A DNA stretch of 64,000 nt from Distichodus sexfasciatus. Lineage: Eukaryota; Chordata; Actinopteri; Characiformes; Distichodontidae. The translations under genes and the position numbers were made by a program. The stretch lies in assembly GCA_032718565.1 (NCBI GenBank), contig JAVGVS010000316.1, positions 139,589 to 203,588 on the forward strand, read 5' to 3'. Below the pieces are notes generated by a model, which was not told where the DNA came from, did no database searches, and worked only from the letters and a program-made list of their open reading frames with translations. This document shows positions 34,201 through 49,200 of this stretch, piece after piece (the first letter of the stretch is position 1; each line of letters begins with the position of its first letter).

Positions 34201-37200
34201 TTAACAATGCCATGATCTTCTCAAGCTATGTTGTTGATCCGCCTCAGAAGGGAACAACAGAGTCACAGACGCTTAGAGAGATCTTGAACTCTGGGCCCAA
34301 GAGCTTTGCAACCTCTGCATCACGGTCTTCTTCTAGTCCAGCTCTCAAAAACCTGAGCAAGACTCCTGACTCAAGTGTGGATTCCGAGTCCTTTAAGGAA
34401 ACCCTTGACGGAAATGCTGTGGTTTACGACTGTGATGTGTGCTCCTTTGCAAGCCCCAACATGCATTCAGTATTGGTCCATTATCAGAAGAAACACCCAG
34501 AGCAAAAAGCCTCGTATTTTCGCATTCAGAAAACGATGCGGGTCGTGTCGGTTGACAGGGCGCAGTCGTCAGCAAACTCTGCTAATAATTTGTCCAGTAC
34601 TCCAAAGTCTTCAAATCTGTTGCCCTTGAGTCTAGATGAGGAGGTTTTCTACTGCAAACACTGTGTTTACAACAATCGATCCGTGGTGGGTGTCCTCGTC
34701 CATTACCAAAAGCGCCATCCGGAAATCAAAGTAACAGCAAAGTACATAAAGCATGCCCCTCCTACACCTGGGCTGATGAAGCTTATGGATGAGTTGCAGA
34801 TTGCACCTCCTAAACAATTCTTAAAACAGTTTAGTTCCAATACATCAAATTCACACTCAGAGAAAGAAGAAGGAGAGACCCTGTTTTTCTGTCAGCACTG
34901 CGACTATGGGAACCGTACCGTAAAAGGTGTTTTAATCCACTACCAGAAGAAGCACAAAGACGTAAAAGCCAATGCAGATTTGGTTCGAAGACATACTGCT
35001 GTTGTTCGTAGTCAAAGAGAAAGAGTTCAGATGATCCAGACGGGAAGCTCCACATCTACTGCAACATCGTCGAGTGACCCTGAGAAATCCAAAACGCTTC
35101 GGTCTTTAAAGTGCAGGCACTGTGCCCACACGTCTCCATACGTATATGCCTTGAAGAAGCACCTGAAGAAAGATCATCCTACTGTGAAGGCCACAGCCAT
35201 GACCATCCTACACTGGGCTTATCAAGACGGTGTACTGGAGGCTGGTTATCACTGTGAGTGGTGCATATACTCCCACGCAGAACCCAACGGACTACTCATG
35301 CATTACCAAAGACGACACCCCGAGCACAATGTCGACTATGCTTACATGGTCAGCAAGTTGTGGGCTGGTCCCAATACTTCCACCTCCAGACAAGTGGGGA
35401 ACTCCGATACAAAGCATTACCAATGCAGAGATTGTGCCTTTGAGGCTTGTTCCATCTGGGACATTACCAATCATTATCAAGCTGTTCATCCCTGGGCAAT
35501 CAAAGGAGACGAATCTGTTCTCATTGATATCATTAAAGGCAACCGCGCATCAGAAAGACTTCTACCCCAAATGGGAAAGACAGCAAGCGTCTCAATGTCC
35601 AGTCCCCTGAACAGTCACCAGTCCGATGATGGCACTGTGGATATTGTCAGGCCAGCACCCGAACGTCACCCGCATCTTGCCTTTTCCACCACCTCCTCTA
35701 TATCAAGCAATCCCTACCAGTGCACTGTTTGTCTGTCTGAATACAACAGTCTTCATGGACTTCTGACCCACTATGGCAAAAAGCACCCTGGCATGAAGGT
35801 GAAGGCTGCAGACTTTGCACAGGAAGCAGACATCAATCCCAGTTCAGTTTACAAGTGCAGACACTGTCCGTACGTGAACTCCCGCATTCATGGGGTTCTT
35901 ACACACTACCAGAAACGACATCCGTTGGTCAAGGTCACAGCCGAAGACTTTGCCGATGACATAGAACAAGTGAGAGACTTGGTGACCGACGGAGATGAGC
36001 GGTCTAAAAGCCAGAGGCAGGGATATGGGGCCTACAGGTGCAAGATGTGCCCTTACACTCATGGGACACTCGAGAAACTGAAGATTCATTATGAGAAATA
36101 TCACAACCAGTCAGCATCAGATATATTTACTCCAACACATATAAAGTCTTTGGCTAGCAGAGAGGACTCTGCTGCCGAACGTAGCGTTAGCAGTGTGACG
36201 GACGTCTCAGATGTCTGCAACTCAGTCCCCGCTGTCTCAGAAGTTGCAAAGGGAGAGAAGCACGCTGTGTTCAAATGTCAGCTTTGCAAATACTTCTGCT
36301 CCACCAGAAAGGGCATAGCTCGCCACTATCGCATCAAGCACAACAATGTACGAGCCCAACCGGAAGGCAAAAACAATGTTTTTAAATGCGCCCTGTGCTC
36401 CTACACCAACCCCATCCGCAAGGGTCTGGCTGCTCACTATCAGAAGCGGCACGACATCGATGCCTATTACACGCACTGTCTTGCCGCATCCAAGTCTTTG
36501 GGAGAAAAACCAAACAAAGTCACGGTGCCGTTGGCATCCGAAGAGGACGGATCGGCAATGAGCGAGGAGCTTCGGCAGGCGGTGGACCGAAGGAAGTGTT
36601 CGTTGTGCTCTTTCCAAGCCTTCAGTAGGAAAAGCATCGTCTCACACTACATCAAGCGCCACCCAGGAGTCTTCCCTAAAAAGCAGCACTCCAGCAAACT
36701 TGGACGTTACTTCACTGTCATCTACCCTAAGGAGTCTGAGAAATCATCCGTCACAGAGGATGCTGACCTGGTGGAGGTGAAATCGGAGGGCGAACAGGAA
36801 AACGAGGAGAACGAGTGGCTGCCGTTCAAGTGTCTAAAGTGCTTCAAGCTGTCTTTCTGTGCTGCAGACCTGCTCGTCGCACATTATAATGACCATCACA
36901 TCGATGAGCTGAAGCGGGACTTTGTGACCATCGAGAGCCCAGCTGAGGAAGATGCAGAGCTCTACCAGTGTTCTCACTGTGAAACCAAATTCCTGACACT
37001 TCCAGAACTTAGCACCCATCTGACTAGCCACAACGAAGAATTCCAGAAGCAAATGATGTGTCAGGAAAGGAGAAAGCAGCAGAAGCAGAAGTCCACACCA
37101 GAGGCCAAGCCAGGAAACAAGGTATCTTTTAAATGAGTTGGTCTTGTGTTAAAATAATGTTATTTATTCATTTTGTATTTTTCCAAAGTTTAACAAGAAA

Positions 37201-40200
37201 AGCATCTTTTGAAGTTTTGATGATGAGATTAAGAGACAGAGATGATGTTTTTTTTACATCTAAAAAGCAGGAAGAACACGTGTGTGTGATGTGTGAGTTT
37301 AAACATGATATTTTACATGACACCATACAGTTGTGAGGTTTATGAATACTCTTTAACATACGTGATGGTATGGACGAAGGACTGTGGACAGGACTCATAA
37401 CATGTACAGTTTTATTATAACAGCTGCATCAGGAGGATCTGGTCTTTATGTATTTCAGAGGTTTTGTAAATGAATTGGACCTTCATCAGCTAGTGAACTT
37501 CATCATGTTTTGTTTGTCCGTTTATAAAGTGATTTTATATCCAGATTTAGACGTAGCCACACTCGAGTGATTTTATTACTCTGTTCTTTGTTTGCATGAT
37601 GAAGTAAAATCAGTAGTTAACACGTGGAATTTTTAAGTTGAAAGATGAATTTGATTTTGCCATGAGTTAATGTCTTCCTGGATTATTGTTGTTCCCCTTA
37701 AGTTGGAGAGCTCAGCAGATCAAACTCCTATTGGCTACAGATGCAACTTCTGCATTGAGGTGCACCCGACCCTTAGAGCTATCTGTAACCATCTACGGAA
37801 GCACGTTCAGTATGGGGAAGTCAAAGAGGGCCATGTGAAGGTAATAAAACATGTTGTACAAACTTCTTGCACTGTAGATATGCTCTAGTGATGGAGTCAC
37901 ATTATAGTCAACTTCAGGTATAACGAATAGATTATCAGGAGTTAGCTCAAAGGTAAAATGCTGAGCACAATCCACTGTAGTATTAAAATGTCTCTGAGAG
38001 ATATACCACTATCTGACCGTATTAAAGTGAACATATTTAAATATCATTTGTGCTGCTTGTGCAGCTGAGTAGAAAATCTAATTGTGCCAATTCTATATTC
38101 AACATGTCTTATCTGAGCTGTTGGTTCTGGGGCAGTTGGTGGCGTAACGGTAGGATGTTCGCCCCGTTATCAGAAGGTCGCCAAGTCGAATCCTGGACTC
38201 ATAAATTTACCACTGAGGTACTCATGACCCAGGTACCGTCCCCAAGCACTGCTACCCAAGGGGCTGCCCTTGTTAGCTGCCCACTGCTCCTTCATGGATG
38301 GATCAAATACAGAGGTCATGTTTCCTGTGCTGTGGTGTGTTCACAATGACAAATAATCACTCACTTTCACTAAATGCAGTGTCAGGCAGTGTTTTTTCAG
38401 TCTCCGCCTCCTTCTTTTATTCATATCTTGGTGGTTAGCCTTGCGCCCGTAGTTCCCAGGATATTTTTGGGTCTCCTCCGCGACCCAGGTTGGGATTAAG
38501 CCGTTCGGATAATGAATGAATGAATGAATGGTTAAATGGGGGGATTCATGGTACATGGTACAAGAAGAGTGTCCTCTGGGGTGTTACAACAGATGCCAGA
38601 GTATGAGACATAATACACTACATTATAATTACTATGAAAGTTCTTAAAGTGAGCTCATCACACAATCAGCATTACATTTTCCAATGGTTTGATCTCCTCA
38701 TGGGTCCTGTTTGCATTCTGTGTGTTTCCAGACATCTGTGAACAGTGCAAATGTAGTGCAAGTTACAACTTTTCCCAGAGACTAAACCCACACCATATTA
38801 CTGTCACTGAAGAGAAGCTGACACTCACCTTGTGTAATAATCTCTGATATGTTACACCAGCGTGCCCTGCGGTGTGTTGGCGCCTGCCCAGGGTTGTTCC
38901 CCGCCTTGCGCCCGTAGTTCCCGGGATGGGCTCCGGTCTCCCCGCAACCCCAGGTGGGATTAAGCAGTTTGGATAATGAATGAAAGAATGAATGTTACAC
39001 CAATTTAGATAAACTCTTAACACAGCCTCTTTAATCAGCATCCATCTGTCTCTGCGTTTGCTGCTGTCACACACAACCTCTGCTGGAACAAAGGTGTTTT
39101 TCTGACTGTCCCCTCAGTCCTCTTTAGGAGTCTACCTCACAGCGGTGAACTGTGATTTTTTACCATTAAAAGCAGTGCTTCCAGGTTTGTTTATTGGGAC
39201 ACCTCTGCTCCGTCTGGGTCTCAGTGGACCGTCTGTAAGCATCTCCTGAGAGAAAACAAGTGAGACAGTCCTGTTCTGTACCCCTGCCAGGGTAAATGCT
39301 TGGTTTTCAGGGCAATGGGTAACCGACATGCAATTAGTATTCCAGTGTGAATGCCAGTGTTCTGGCGCGGAGGCCTCGGCCTGGGAGTTAGCTCTTCATC
39401 GCCCCAGTGCATGTCCAGCGCTGCAGTTCGGCTGCTGTACACTAGGTGGCAGCAGTGTGAGTCTGAGGAAAGTTGGGATGGAGTCTCTTTCAAGCAGTTT
39501 TGTCTGTATGTGCAGTTTAGTGACTTTTAGTTTCCTTCCTCATCTGACTTTGTGTCTGTGGCCGTCTCTGAGTGAGCTGAAAGTGCAGTTATTTATGGCA
39601 GACTGCAGGGTCCAGTTGCTGTACTTCCTGTGGGCAGTGAAAATATGTGAGCATGTGGAAGCACTTGCTCATTTCTAAATTAAGAAGCAGGGTTGTACTG
39701 GAAGGAGGGAAGAGACTGAGGAAGAGCCTTTATCCCTCTTATCAAACACAACCACAATACAAACCGTACGGAGCTTCATTTATCCAGATGTCTTATAATG
39801 GGCAGTACACAGCGTTTGTTATGGAGCGTTTGCATAGAGAGAGTACAGCATTTCAGCACTGATGTGCCACAGCATAAAAATACATTTCATTCTTACAAAA
39901 CATTTGTCAGCACAAGAGAACTGCAGAGAACTCGATGGAGTTTGGAGTGGTGGACACTGACTTTACATGTCTTCTGTTAATTGATATAAACACTATGAGT
40001 CAAAAATGGGAGCGCTGTATGTTTGTCCATAACTTTTTTCACTTTGTTTGGTTTTTCAAATTCTTTCACTGTTGCAATCAGAATTAAGACAATTATCTCA
40101 AACAATATTTTATTTCTTGTAATATTTCCCAATAAAGTGTCAGTCTATGATCTAATAATAAATTAGACTGTAAAACTGGAGCTACGCCGTCTTGTCTCTC

Positions 40201-43200
40201 TGTTCACTTGTATATAGTTGAGTGACAATAAAGTTTACTTTGACCTTCGACTTAAATAAATATCAACAACAATTATGTGTTTTTAAACGTTTTTATAAAA
40301 TGTAAAGTTAAATGTAAGTTGTCAGTGCTTTGGAGAGGGAGGGAGGCAGATTAAATAGTTTTTTATGATGAAAACAGAAGTGCAGTGCAGCCCAGAAAGC
40401 ACAAGCAGAGTGTGTTATTAAAAACTAAAACACTGAGCAACGTCCTGAATGTCAAGAACACACTAGAGATGGCATCAACAATGACAGCAGACTTTACAAT
40501 AAAGACTTGAAGGTGCAGTGGGCAGTGGAATAATCACTTTGTTGTAAATTTCATTTTAAATGCAACAGGGAGAGAATTTTTAAAATCGGTTAACATTTTC
40601 TAGTGACTAGACGCAGAGCTCCCTATTTTGACTCGGTGTAGAGGGCTCTGATTTTGTACTCCTTTCGAAAACACCATCTTGAAGTCCTCCACTGCGTGAT
40701 GCTAAGTGACATCAGATGTTAAGATGAAATGTAGTGTCAGATCAAAAGCACCAGGATGAACATACGCTACAGTTCTTACATGTATCACGTTATAAAGCTG
40801 TTTATTTGAGCAGCAAAGATATCTGAGACCCTCTTTATCCACTGTGCAAACGGGGGACGAGCACTGCTGTAACTCTCCCTTACAACCTTGCTGATGGACA
40901 GAGACCTGCAGTCCAGTCTGTTCTTCAGAGATCTTTAGCAGCTTCTCGACTGAGTGCTGTGCAGTTGTGCAGGCCATACTATCCTGCCACCGTCACTGTT
41001 CCAAGTGCACTCTATTTGACCATAACAGCTCCTTCTGCGGAGCGGCAAAGTTCCAGACTCTAAAGAATGGATTTGCTTTTATTTGTGGAATGATGGCTTC
41101 TAAATTTTCCATCTTTTTCCCTGATAGTGTTAAAAACCTTCTTTTAGCCACTTGGCAAAGCTGCATCAACCAACATGTGGCAGTAATGTATCAGAAACAA
41201 ATCTTCTTAGTAACTAGGACACAGTTTTAACTCAACTCCCTTCAGAATCTACACTTGAGAGCGCTCTAACACATTATCTTATGCTGCTTGAGCAAAACAT
41301 CAGCTTTTCCCTGAACTATTTTCTGCGTTCATTTGTTTCCTCACTAAGCAGGAAGTGACGGAGATGCCCGTTTCTGAAGACGTCTTGGCCAACGGCAGTG
41401 CGGAGGACGTGGTGGCCCTCGACGCTGTGCCCTCCGATTCAGACTCCTCACCCGTCGCAGAAGCTGCCGTCAGCGTGGAGATGGAGGAGGACGAGGCGGT
41501 GGCCGTGGCCTCGGGGGTGCTGGGGGTCAACGTAGAGCAAGAAAACCAAAGGCCGGTTGCGGGTCACCCGTGTGGGATGTGCGACAGGATGTTCATGTCC
41601 ATGCAGGGTCTGCGTTCCCACGAGAGAAGCCATTCTGCCATGGCGCTGGTCAGCAGAGAGGACAAGTACAGCTGCCAGTACTGTCAGTTCCAGTCGCCCT
41701 TCAGACACAAGTAAGCACAGTGGTGGGAGAGCGGTGCATGGGTTTACGCTGAGCCGCAGCGGTGTAATGAAACGTAGTCGATCCGTGATCCGCACAGTTC
41801 CTCCACCGTGGTTCAGCATGCGTGTGAACTGCAGATAAATCTCTTTTAAAGTTCTGGGGCTGGTTTCCTGCTCATGGATTAAGCCTAGTCTTGGACTGAA
41901 TTGTTGCAATAGAGATTTACCATTGAAACTCAAAGACGGTCTACTGTTAGGCTTAATCATTGTCCGGGAAACTGGCCCTGGTTTAAATCTCGATGACAGG
42001 TCAAGTGAATGACATTGATTATCTGTTCACAACAGCACCTGGCAGTGAGGGCGTATATTAGGCAGCAAGTGAAGATTTTCTCCTCGAAGTCGCTGTGTTG
42101 GAAGCATATAAAATGGGCGAGTGAAGGATTTGAGCGACACTGATGAGAGTTAAATTATGATGATGGCTAGACGACGGGGGTCGGGAGCATCTCCAGACCT
42201 GCTCTTCAGGGATGTTCCCGCTCAGCTGTCATAATATTATTATGTAATGTTATTAATATTATAGACTTGCAGCATTGGTGTGATTGACGTAGAGTTGCAG
42301 TGAAAAAATGCACATCCTCTTGGTTCAGCTGCATTTAAACAGATTCAGACCTGGCTAAAGTCATGATAAAATCTTATGGAATATGTAGTGCTGCAGACAT
42401 GAGGCCACACTCCACTGAGGAAAACAAAGAATTTGAAAATATGATGAAAGAGGTTGAGTCATGCCACCAAATCTCATGCAACACTGCAACCGCTTCAGCA
42501 CGAACCGATCGTACCGGATGTTTATGGGTGCAGTGAGTAGCGTAATGGTTAGGCTGTTCACCCCGTGATCACACGGTCACCAGTTTGAGCCCTGGTACTC
42601 ATGAGCAAGGTTCCATCCCCAAGCACTGCTCCCCGTGTGCTGCCCACGTCAGCTGCCCACTGCTCCTTCACGGATGGGTCAGATCCAGAGGTCACATGTG
42701 ATTGTGGTGCACTGTGTGCTGTGGAGCCCAGCAGGAAGATTAGGTTATGAATGTTAGGTTTCAGACAGTCAGACACTGAGGTGCGTTAAGGAGCCCACTC
42801 GCAAAAGAAAGTGTGAAATACCTCAAGACAGCAAACGGAGGGCAATATGACAAATAATGTTACGTGCTGTCAACTCTGGTTTGGCCAGGGCCTTCAGAGT
42901 GTCTCAGCAGTAGCACAGAATATGTAGTATTTTAGGATGAAGCTGAATGTCTTAATTTGCTCCTTTAAGACCATGTGCGGTGCAGACGGCTTCAATGTGC
43001 TCTGGCTGCTCTTTATGCCAAATATGAATATCAAATGTCCTCTGGTTTAGGCTTTCTACATTTTTCGTCCTGTCTCAGAGTTTCCAATAGCAGCTCTTCT
43101 ACTAAATGCCATCACTTATGTTTTAAACTCGTGGCTTTGTTGTGGAGGGCATCCTCTCGGAGCTCCTGTGAGAACTGAGAGAGATTTTGCTGGAGCACTT

Positions 43201-46200
43201 TGTCTTATGGAAGCTGAAGACCTCGTCTTTGTTGAGCTCCCTGGTGTAATCGGCCTACACTGGATGTTCCGTGACCCAGAAAGCAGTGTGTTCCCATGCC
43301 ATGTGGGAGGCGGCATGAAAACACAGACCTATTCCCAGAGTTCCTCTCAACAGGAGACCAGCGGGTTGCCGGGTTCACCGTGCCGGGGGGCTTCATGGGA
43401 GTTTAGGGTTGTTCTGCCACAAGGCTTCATTAGACGCCTTCACTCCTAACCCTCGCGGTGGTGCCCCCAAAACCCCATTCTGTTAGTGTTAGATGTGCTG
43501 TACACTCCTTTTGCACAGCACTTGTTCTTACCACTTTTAACACCGGTTCAGCACCCTTACAAATCCCCAGAAAAGTTGTCAGAGAGCATGGGTGGAGCAG
43601 CGGTGGAGGTAGTCTGGACCAAGAGATCATGGGTTTGAATCTTCCCTCCAGCACAACCATCACTGAGCAAAAGCTTCAAAACTCCAAGTTGCTCTGAGAG
43701 AGACTGTCCCTGAAATGAGGAGATGGATGTGGATCAGGATATGCGCTCTGCTAGTAAATGTGAATTTAACTGAATCGCTCTCTTTCTTTCTAGTTTGGAT
43801 CGACACGTCCAGTCACACCACGGTCACCACAAGCCTTTCCGCTGTAAGCTGTGTCCGTTTAAGTCCGCCTACCTGAGCCGTCTCAAGAGCCACCTGCACA
43901 AGTCTCACGCAGGTAACTCACCTCCCTACTCACCTGCCTGCGCTCTTCCCACACAGGGCTTCACATCCTCTCTTTTTAAACTGAAGCTGTCCAGTGTGTT
44001 TAACACGTGTGTGTGTGTGTGTGTGCGCAGATGTGCAGATCCAAAGATTACTTCCCTGTGAAAATCATCTTTATTGTTTAACGTTTATCAGAGGTTGAGT
44101 GATTATTGACCTGGTTGACTATCTGTGCCAGTAACGCGGCATACGTGGAACTGGAAAACAGAGTTAGATGCTTCCGATTTACACGCGTCTGGTTTCCTCG
44201 GTCGCCCTGAGGTCATAGTTAGTTAATATTAGTGTTAGTGTCTGTGTCTGTCCATTCCGAAAAGTGACATCATGCCGGGAGAGAAGTCACCTGTTTAACC
44301 AACACTGAGCTAATGTTGTGCGTTAGACCCATTGGTCAAAGTCAAAGTAAACTTTATTGTCATCTCTGCTATACACTGTACAGATATACAGAGAGAAGAG
44401 ACGACGTGGCTCCAGTTTTTACAGTGCAATAAGAAAGAGGGAACAAAGAAGAAATTAGGATAGAATAGAATACAAAATGTACATTTGAAACTAGAAATGG
44501 AGTATTACATATAACTTTAAACTAGAACTAGAAATAGAGAGAGATAGAGAGACGGTTTGGATTCAGTTTTACCTACAAAAGTGGAAGTTGACTTTTACAC
44601 TGGATGTGCAGGAGGTTAGACACAGTTTCAATATGAAAGAATTCTATATCCAGTCTTTTAATAAAACAGTATCTTCTTAAAGAATCTGACTAACATTTAA
44701 GTTTGTACAGATATTTTAACAGTAGTGGAGAACCAGAGTCTGTGCAGTACTTTTCAATAATTTGTGTAGAAGCAGTTAGAGAGTGACCAGTGATATATAC
44801 ATAACATTAGCATTGTTATGAGTGTTGAGTATTGATATGCTGTGAAAATGTGCTTCTCTTTTACAGCCACAATCTGGAGACAAATTTTAAATTCAACTTT
44901 TACCTTGTTTTATTAGGTTACTAGTCGCGTCGTGCAGCTATTTTCTTTATTTAATAATTTATCAGTTCAAGACATTGGTTATCGTTCACCTTAACTAGTA
45001 ATAATTGGTAACGGTATCGGCCCTGAACAACCCATACTAGTTGAGCCCTGCTGTATATAAGTCTCTGTGGTGTCGTGTCCCGTCAGGTGAGAACACGTAC
45101 AAATGCATCTCGTGCCCCTTCTCCACCATGACGATCAGCCAGCTGAAGGAGCACTCGCTGAGGGAGCACGGCGAGACCCTCACCCTGCCCAAACTGCGCG
45201 CCGGTGCGGCACTGCGCTCCACACGCCCCAACGCCGGCCCCCAGCACGCTGACCTCGACCCGGACAACAACGGTACCACACTGCACCTCATCACCACTCA
45301 TAACGATCACTACTTACCCAAATGCAGAGCGCAGGACACACAGGCTTTATTTGGAGACGGGCCTTGCAGGAAACGGCATCGTGAAACGGGCACAGTTCAA
45401 ACTAGGGGTGGGTATTGGAGAGGACCTTATGATGTGATGCATATCACCATACATGGGTCGCGGTGCGATTATATCATGATATATTGCGATATTCTACAGT
45501 TCACTGAAAGTGTAAAAACAGCTGAACAGATCTGGCTGGTCTTAATGAATCACATTACATTAATAATTCAGCCAAAACAACATAACTCAGAACTGAATTG
45601 TCTTTGCATTTTAACACACTGAACTAGTGGACACCAAAAACGTTAAGATAAAGTGCATAAGATTGAAAGTAAGAAATGAAAGTGCCCAGTCAGTTATCTG
45701 AAGCTGCTTGTGGTGAATGGTTCTCCCCCTCTTAAATATCGATTTTTGGAGCTAGAAATCAATTTGTGACCCTCCACGGCAAAACCAGTCGCTTGTCGCA
45801 ACAGAGGTTTCCGAGAAAAACGAGTGTTTATGTTGCGTGGGGTAAAATTGTGGATTTTTAGTTTTTAGTGTTTTGAAACAGTGGAAGGTCTATACTGTAC
45901 TGTTGGGAATAAATTTGGCTGAAAAACTTACCCTTTCCATCCTAAAAACGTGACTTTCTTGAGGTGAGGAATTCAATTCCAGCAGAACGTTAAAAGTTTG
46001 TGTTTTGACCGCTCTACTTCAATATTTACGCTAAATCCACTGGTTGACTAGCGTGAAGATATTTCTCCAGAATCCATCTTGGTCTCCCGAGTTCAGTTAA
46101 CCTAACGCAGGTAGGCTATCCGTGTGGCTGTGAATGCAGCGTAGGCTAGCGTAAATGCAAACGTAGCCGCGACCGCACCAAGCGTCTGTGAGTGCTACGG

Positions 46201-49200
46201 CGATAGTCAACTTCGACGGCAGATTTCTCCGTTTCTCACTTGGCGTGACAGGAGAAACCCGACTCCTTTGAATGTTGATATCTCAGTCATATGTCGTCCC
46301 ATTCATTCCATATAGGTATCGTTTTGAAGCTTGATTTACGCCCTTTCATGAAAACATAATAAGTCAATTTTGAAAATGTTTGAAAAGCGACTGGTTTTGC
46401 CGTGGTGGGTCACGTATAGTATATTGTGAAGGGAAATATTGCAATATATTGATGTATCGATTTTTGCTCTAGTTCAAACCCAGTAGAAACAGTCCACCAA
46501 TCAAACAACTCCAAATGATAAGCCAAGAACAGAGAGTAATCCCGACATGAAACAGTGGTCAGTACACAGCAAGGCAGAACAGAAGAACACTCGCTATACC
46601 GTCCTGGACACAGCAGTACTTCACAGAATCTTGCTCCTTAAATACAGGAGGTTGTAGGTGGCAGGTGAATCTGATCTAGTGATTAGAGGATGTTGTCAAG
46701 ACTCTTATGCTGGGTTTTTGCAGCACCTGCTTAACACAGGTATCATATTCAGAACTGCATACAGTGCAGCTTTTCCCGCCACAACACATGCAACGCCTCA
46801 TACAGTTTATAATCCAGTATCCCTACTGAGCAGGTCTGGCCTTACATGTGGCTATCTTCATCACTGCGGCCTCTTAAAGTCACGGATAATTGTAGAACGT
46901 GCTTTCATTATGTTTTGAGCAGCATCACAATACTAGTAATGATTAGCGCGTCAGCATCGTAACCCAGATTAATGTTTTTCAGCAGACTTCTTCACCTCTC
47001 ACCGTAATCCTGCCAGTGCCTCTTATTTTCTTGTTCCATCCCTCCCTCTCTGCTCTCCTCCCCCGTCCTGCTCTACAGAGCCCCTGGTCTATCTCGAGCC
47101 GCCAGACGTCCAGCAGCAGTTGAGTCACTACCAGCTGACCTCTCGCGTCCAGACCGTTTCCCGCACCTCCCCCGGCCCCACCCCCTCCGCCGGACTGGAG
47201 GCCTCAAGCTCCGCCCAGACGCGACCCGACACCGTGCTGACCTGCGAGTTCTGCGAGTTCAGCTCGGGTTACATGCAGAGCCTGCGACGCCACTACAGAG
47301 ACCGGCACGGTGGGAAGAAGCTCTTCAAGTGCAAGGACTGCTCCTTCTTCACCTGCTTCAAGTGAGAATGCAGCCTCGATCACACACGCGTCACCTGCCG
47401 GGCTGCTGCGCCGGGACGCTGTGCTGTACCACATCTTATCATTCACTTCAGAACTCTCAGTACCCATGGTGCACACGGCAAAGCTATCAGTACAGGTCAT
47501 GACAACGCGTGTGTAAACGCTTACTTAAATATGCGTGCACACCGTGTGTCCAGATTTTAAAGTCTGCCCGTGTCTGAGCTCTGGATCATTTGGTCAGCTG
47601 AAATGCAGTGTAGAATTCAACTACAAAGTGCAAATGGAAAGTTCAGTGCAATATATCTGGAGTAAATTAGTGAGTTAATTTGTGAATCTTACTAACGTCT
47701 TTGAGGGTGTTCCCACATATAGTCTTCTTTAAAGGAACCGAACTCGGTCCTCCAGAAGTGCTCCAAAAAGTGGACCAACAGAAAGGGAACTCGGTTCTTT
47801 TTCTGTTCACACTGTGAGTTCATTTGAAAGGGGGACTCGGTTCTCTTTCTGCTCCACTTCAGATCAGACAGAGCCTCAGTCCTTTTTCTGTTCATACTTC
47901 ATTCTTATGGAGCTCTCAGACCTTTACTGCTTTGCATTCTGGGTAGTTTTCACTTCGAATAAAAACACATTGAAGTGAACCAGGAGTGCTTTGCGTTCAT
48001 AAGGCGCGGGTTAAACGAACCGTGCCGCGGATTTAAAGCGAACCGGACTGAGACGACCTCCCGATGTGGTCTCAGTCTGGTTCGCTTCAGAGGGGTCTGA
48101 GTTCGTTTGACGTGTTCACATGTACGTAAAAAATGCTGACTAATCGATCTGAGTTCGCTTTGAGGGCTGAAACGGACCAAGCGTGAAAACACCCTGAGAG
48201 CATCAGCTGTGTTGTGCAGAGGTAGGGTTGGTACATGGTTCTGTCCAGTGAATAACCTTTTTGACTACTGTTCTACTCCACATGGCAACAAACAACAGAT
48301 CATCAATACTTCAAAACATTAAAATGGTCAGTCATCTGGACAGTTTCGCTGAATCTTATTTCAAATTCAGTCACAACAAACATCAAACCATTTATATGAA
48401 CCTGGCTCAGATGAGGAAGAGTAAGACTTAGCACTGCTGCAGAGGAGAAGTTGATTAGCGTTAGACTCCGATCCCTCAGACTGACCTCACCTCAGATTAC
48501 AGCTCACATAATGTTGAGTTGAAGAAGCAGAATCTGTGTGTGTGCTGTATCTCCACATCACGGTTACGGTTTGGTGCGAGACCATGATGATGATGATGCT
48601 GTGAGCCCGTCGCCTGCGTGCTCCTCACTGACGTGGTTGTCCTCCCGTGTTGCGCCCCCTGCAGGTCAACCTTCACGCTGCATGTGGAGGCGGGTCACGC
48701 CAGCCCCCCGGAGGAGGGCCCTAAAGACCTGCGCTGCCCCTTCTGCCTGTACCACACCAAATACAAGAGCCACATGATCGACCACGTCCTCCTGCACAGA
48801 GGTACCTGCCCCTGTACAATACACCGTTGAGGGAAATTCTTATGTGCCACTTCCATCACAGTACACAAGGTGTAAATAAGGGGAACTAGAGTGTGAAATT
48901 CAGAAATATATTTTAAAAATTAAAGCATAAATGAGAAGAACTCAAGAACAGCATGCCAACGTGTAATCCAGTCGACAGGTACGATAACCCAGAACTGTGA
49001 GGCAGTCATGAAACAGCGAATCCAAATCGTCAGGCACAAATCTGAAATAACTAAGCAGGAATCGGGCGGGGAAGTCCGTACAATAAGAAACACACGGAAA
49101 AATGTGACATATGAAGTGTGATTTATGATGTGATATTTACACAGCAGGTATAAGTGCCAACAAACCAAATGTGCACTTAATGCTAAATCTACAGCAGTAA

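Larger units (their letters stand above)
37841..41351 (+). other. znf462 intron, 3.5 kb, with SINE and LINE-tail insertions
   Basis: It contains a family-A SINE (38128-38372), two family-C tails (38433-38530 and 38866-38998) and a LINE-type tail (40168-40256). The remainder (38999-40167 and 40257-41351) has nothing I recognise. The acceptor is ttcctcactaagcag. Confidence 0.8.
41711..43793 (+). other. znf462 intron, 2.1 kb, with Tc1 and SINE copies
   Basis: It contains a Tc1-like fragment (41985-42230), a family-A SINE (42525-42728) and a family-B SINE (43588-43765). The part at 42729-43587 has nothing I recognise. The acceptor is tctctttctttctag. Confidence 0.8.
45273..47078 (+). other. znf462 intron, 1.8 kb, with nested DNA transposons
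   Basis: It contains a hAT-like insertion (45403-46471) with another inverted-repeat element inside it. Flanking text (45300-45394 and 46480-46650, such as ccaagaacagagagtaatcc) looks like an older repeat that received the insertion. The acceptor is cctgctctacag. Confidence 0.75.

Noticed and set aside
37709..37719. Alternative AG acceptors downstream of 37702
   Set aside because: None of them is in phase 0 with the preceding donor.
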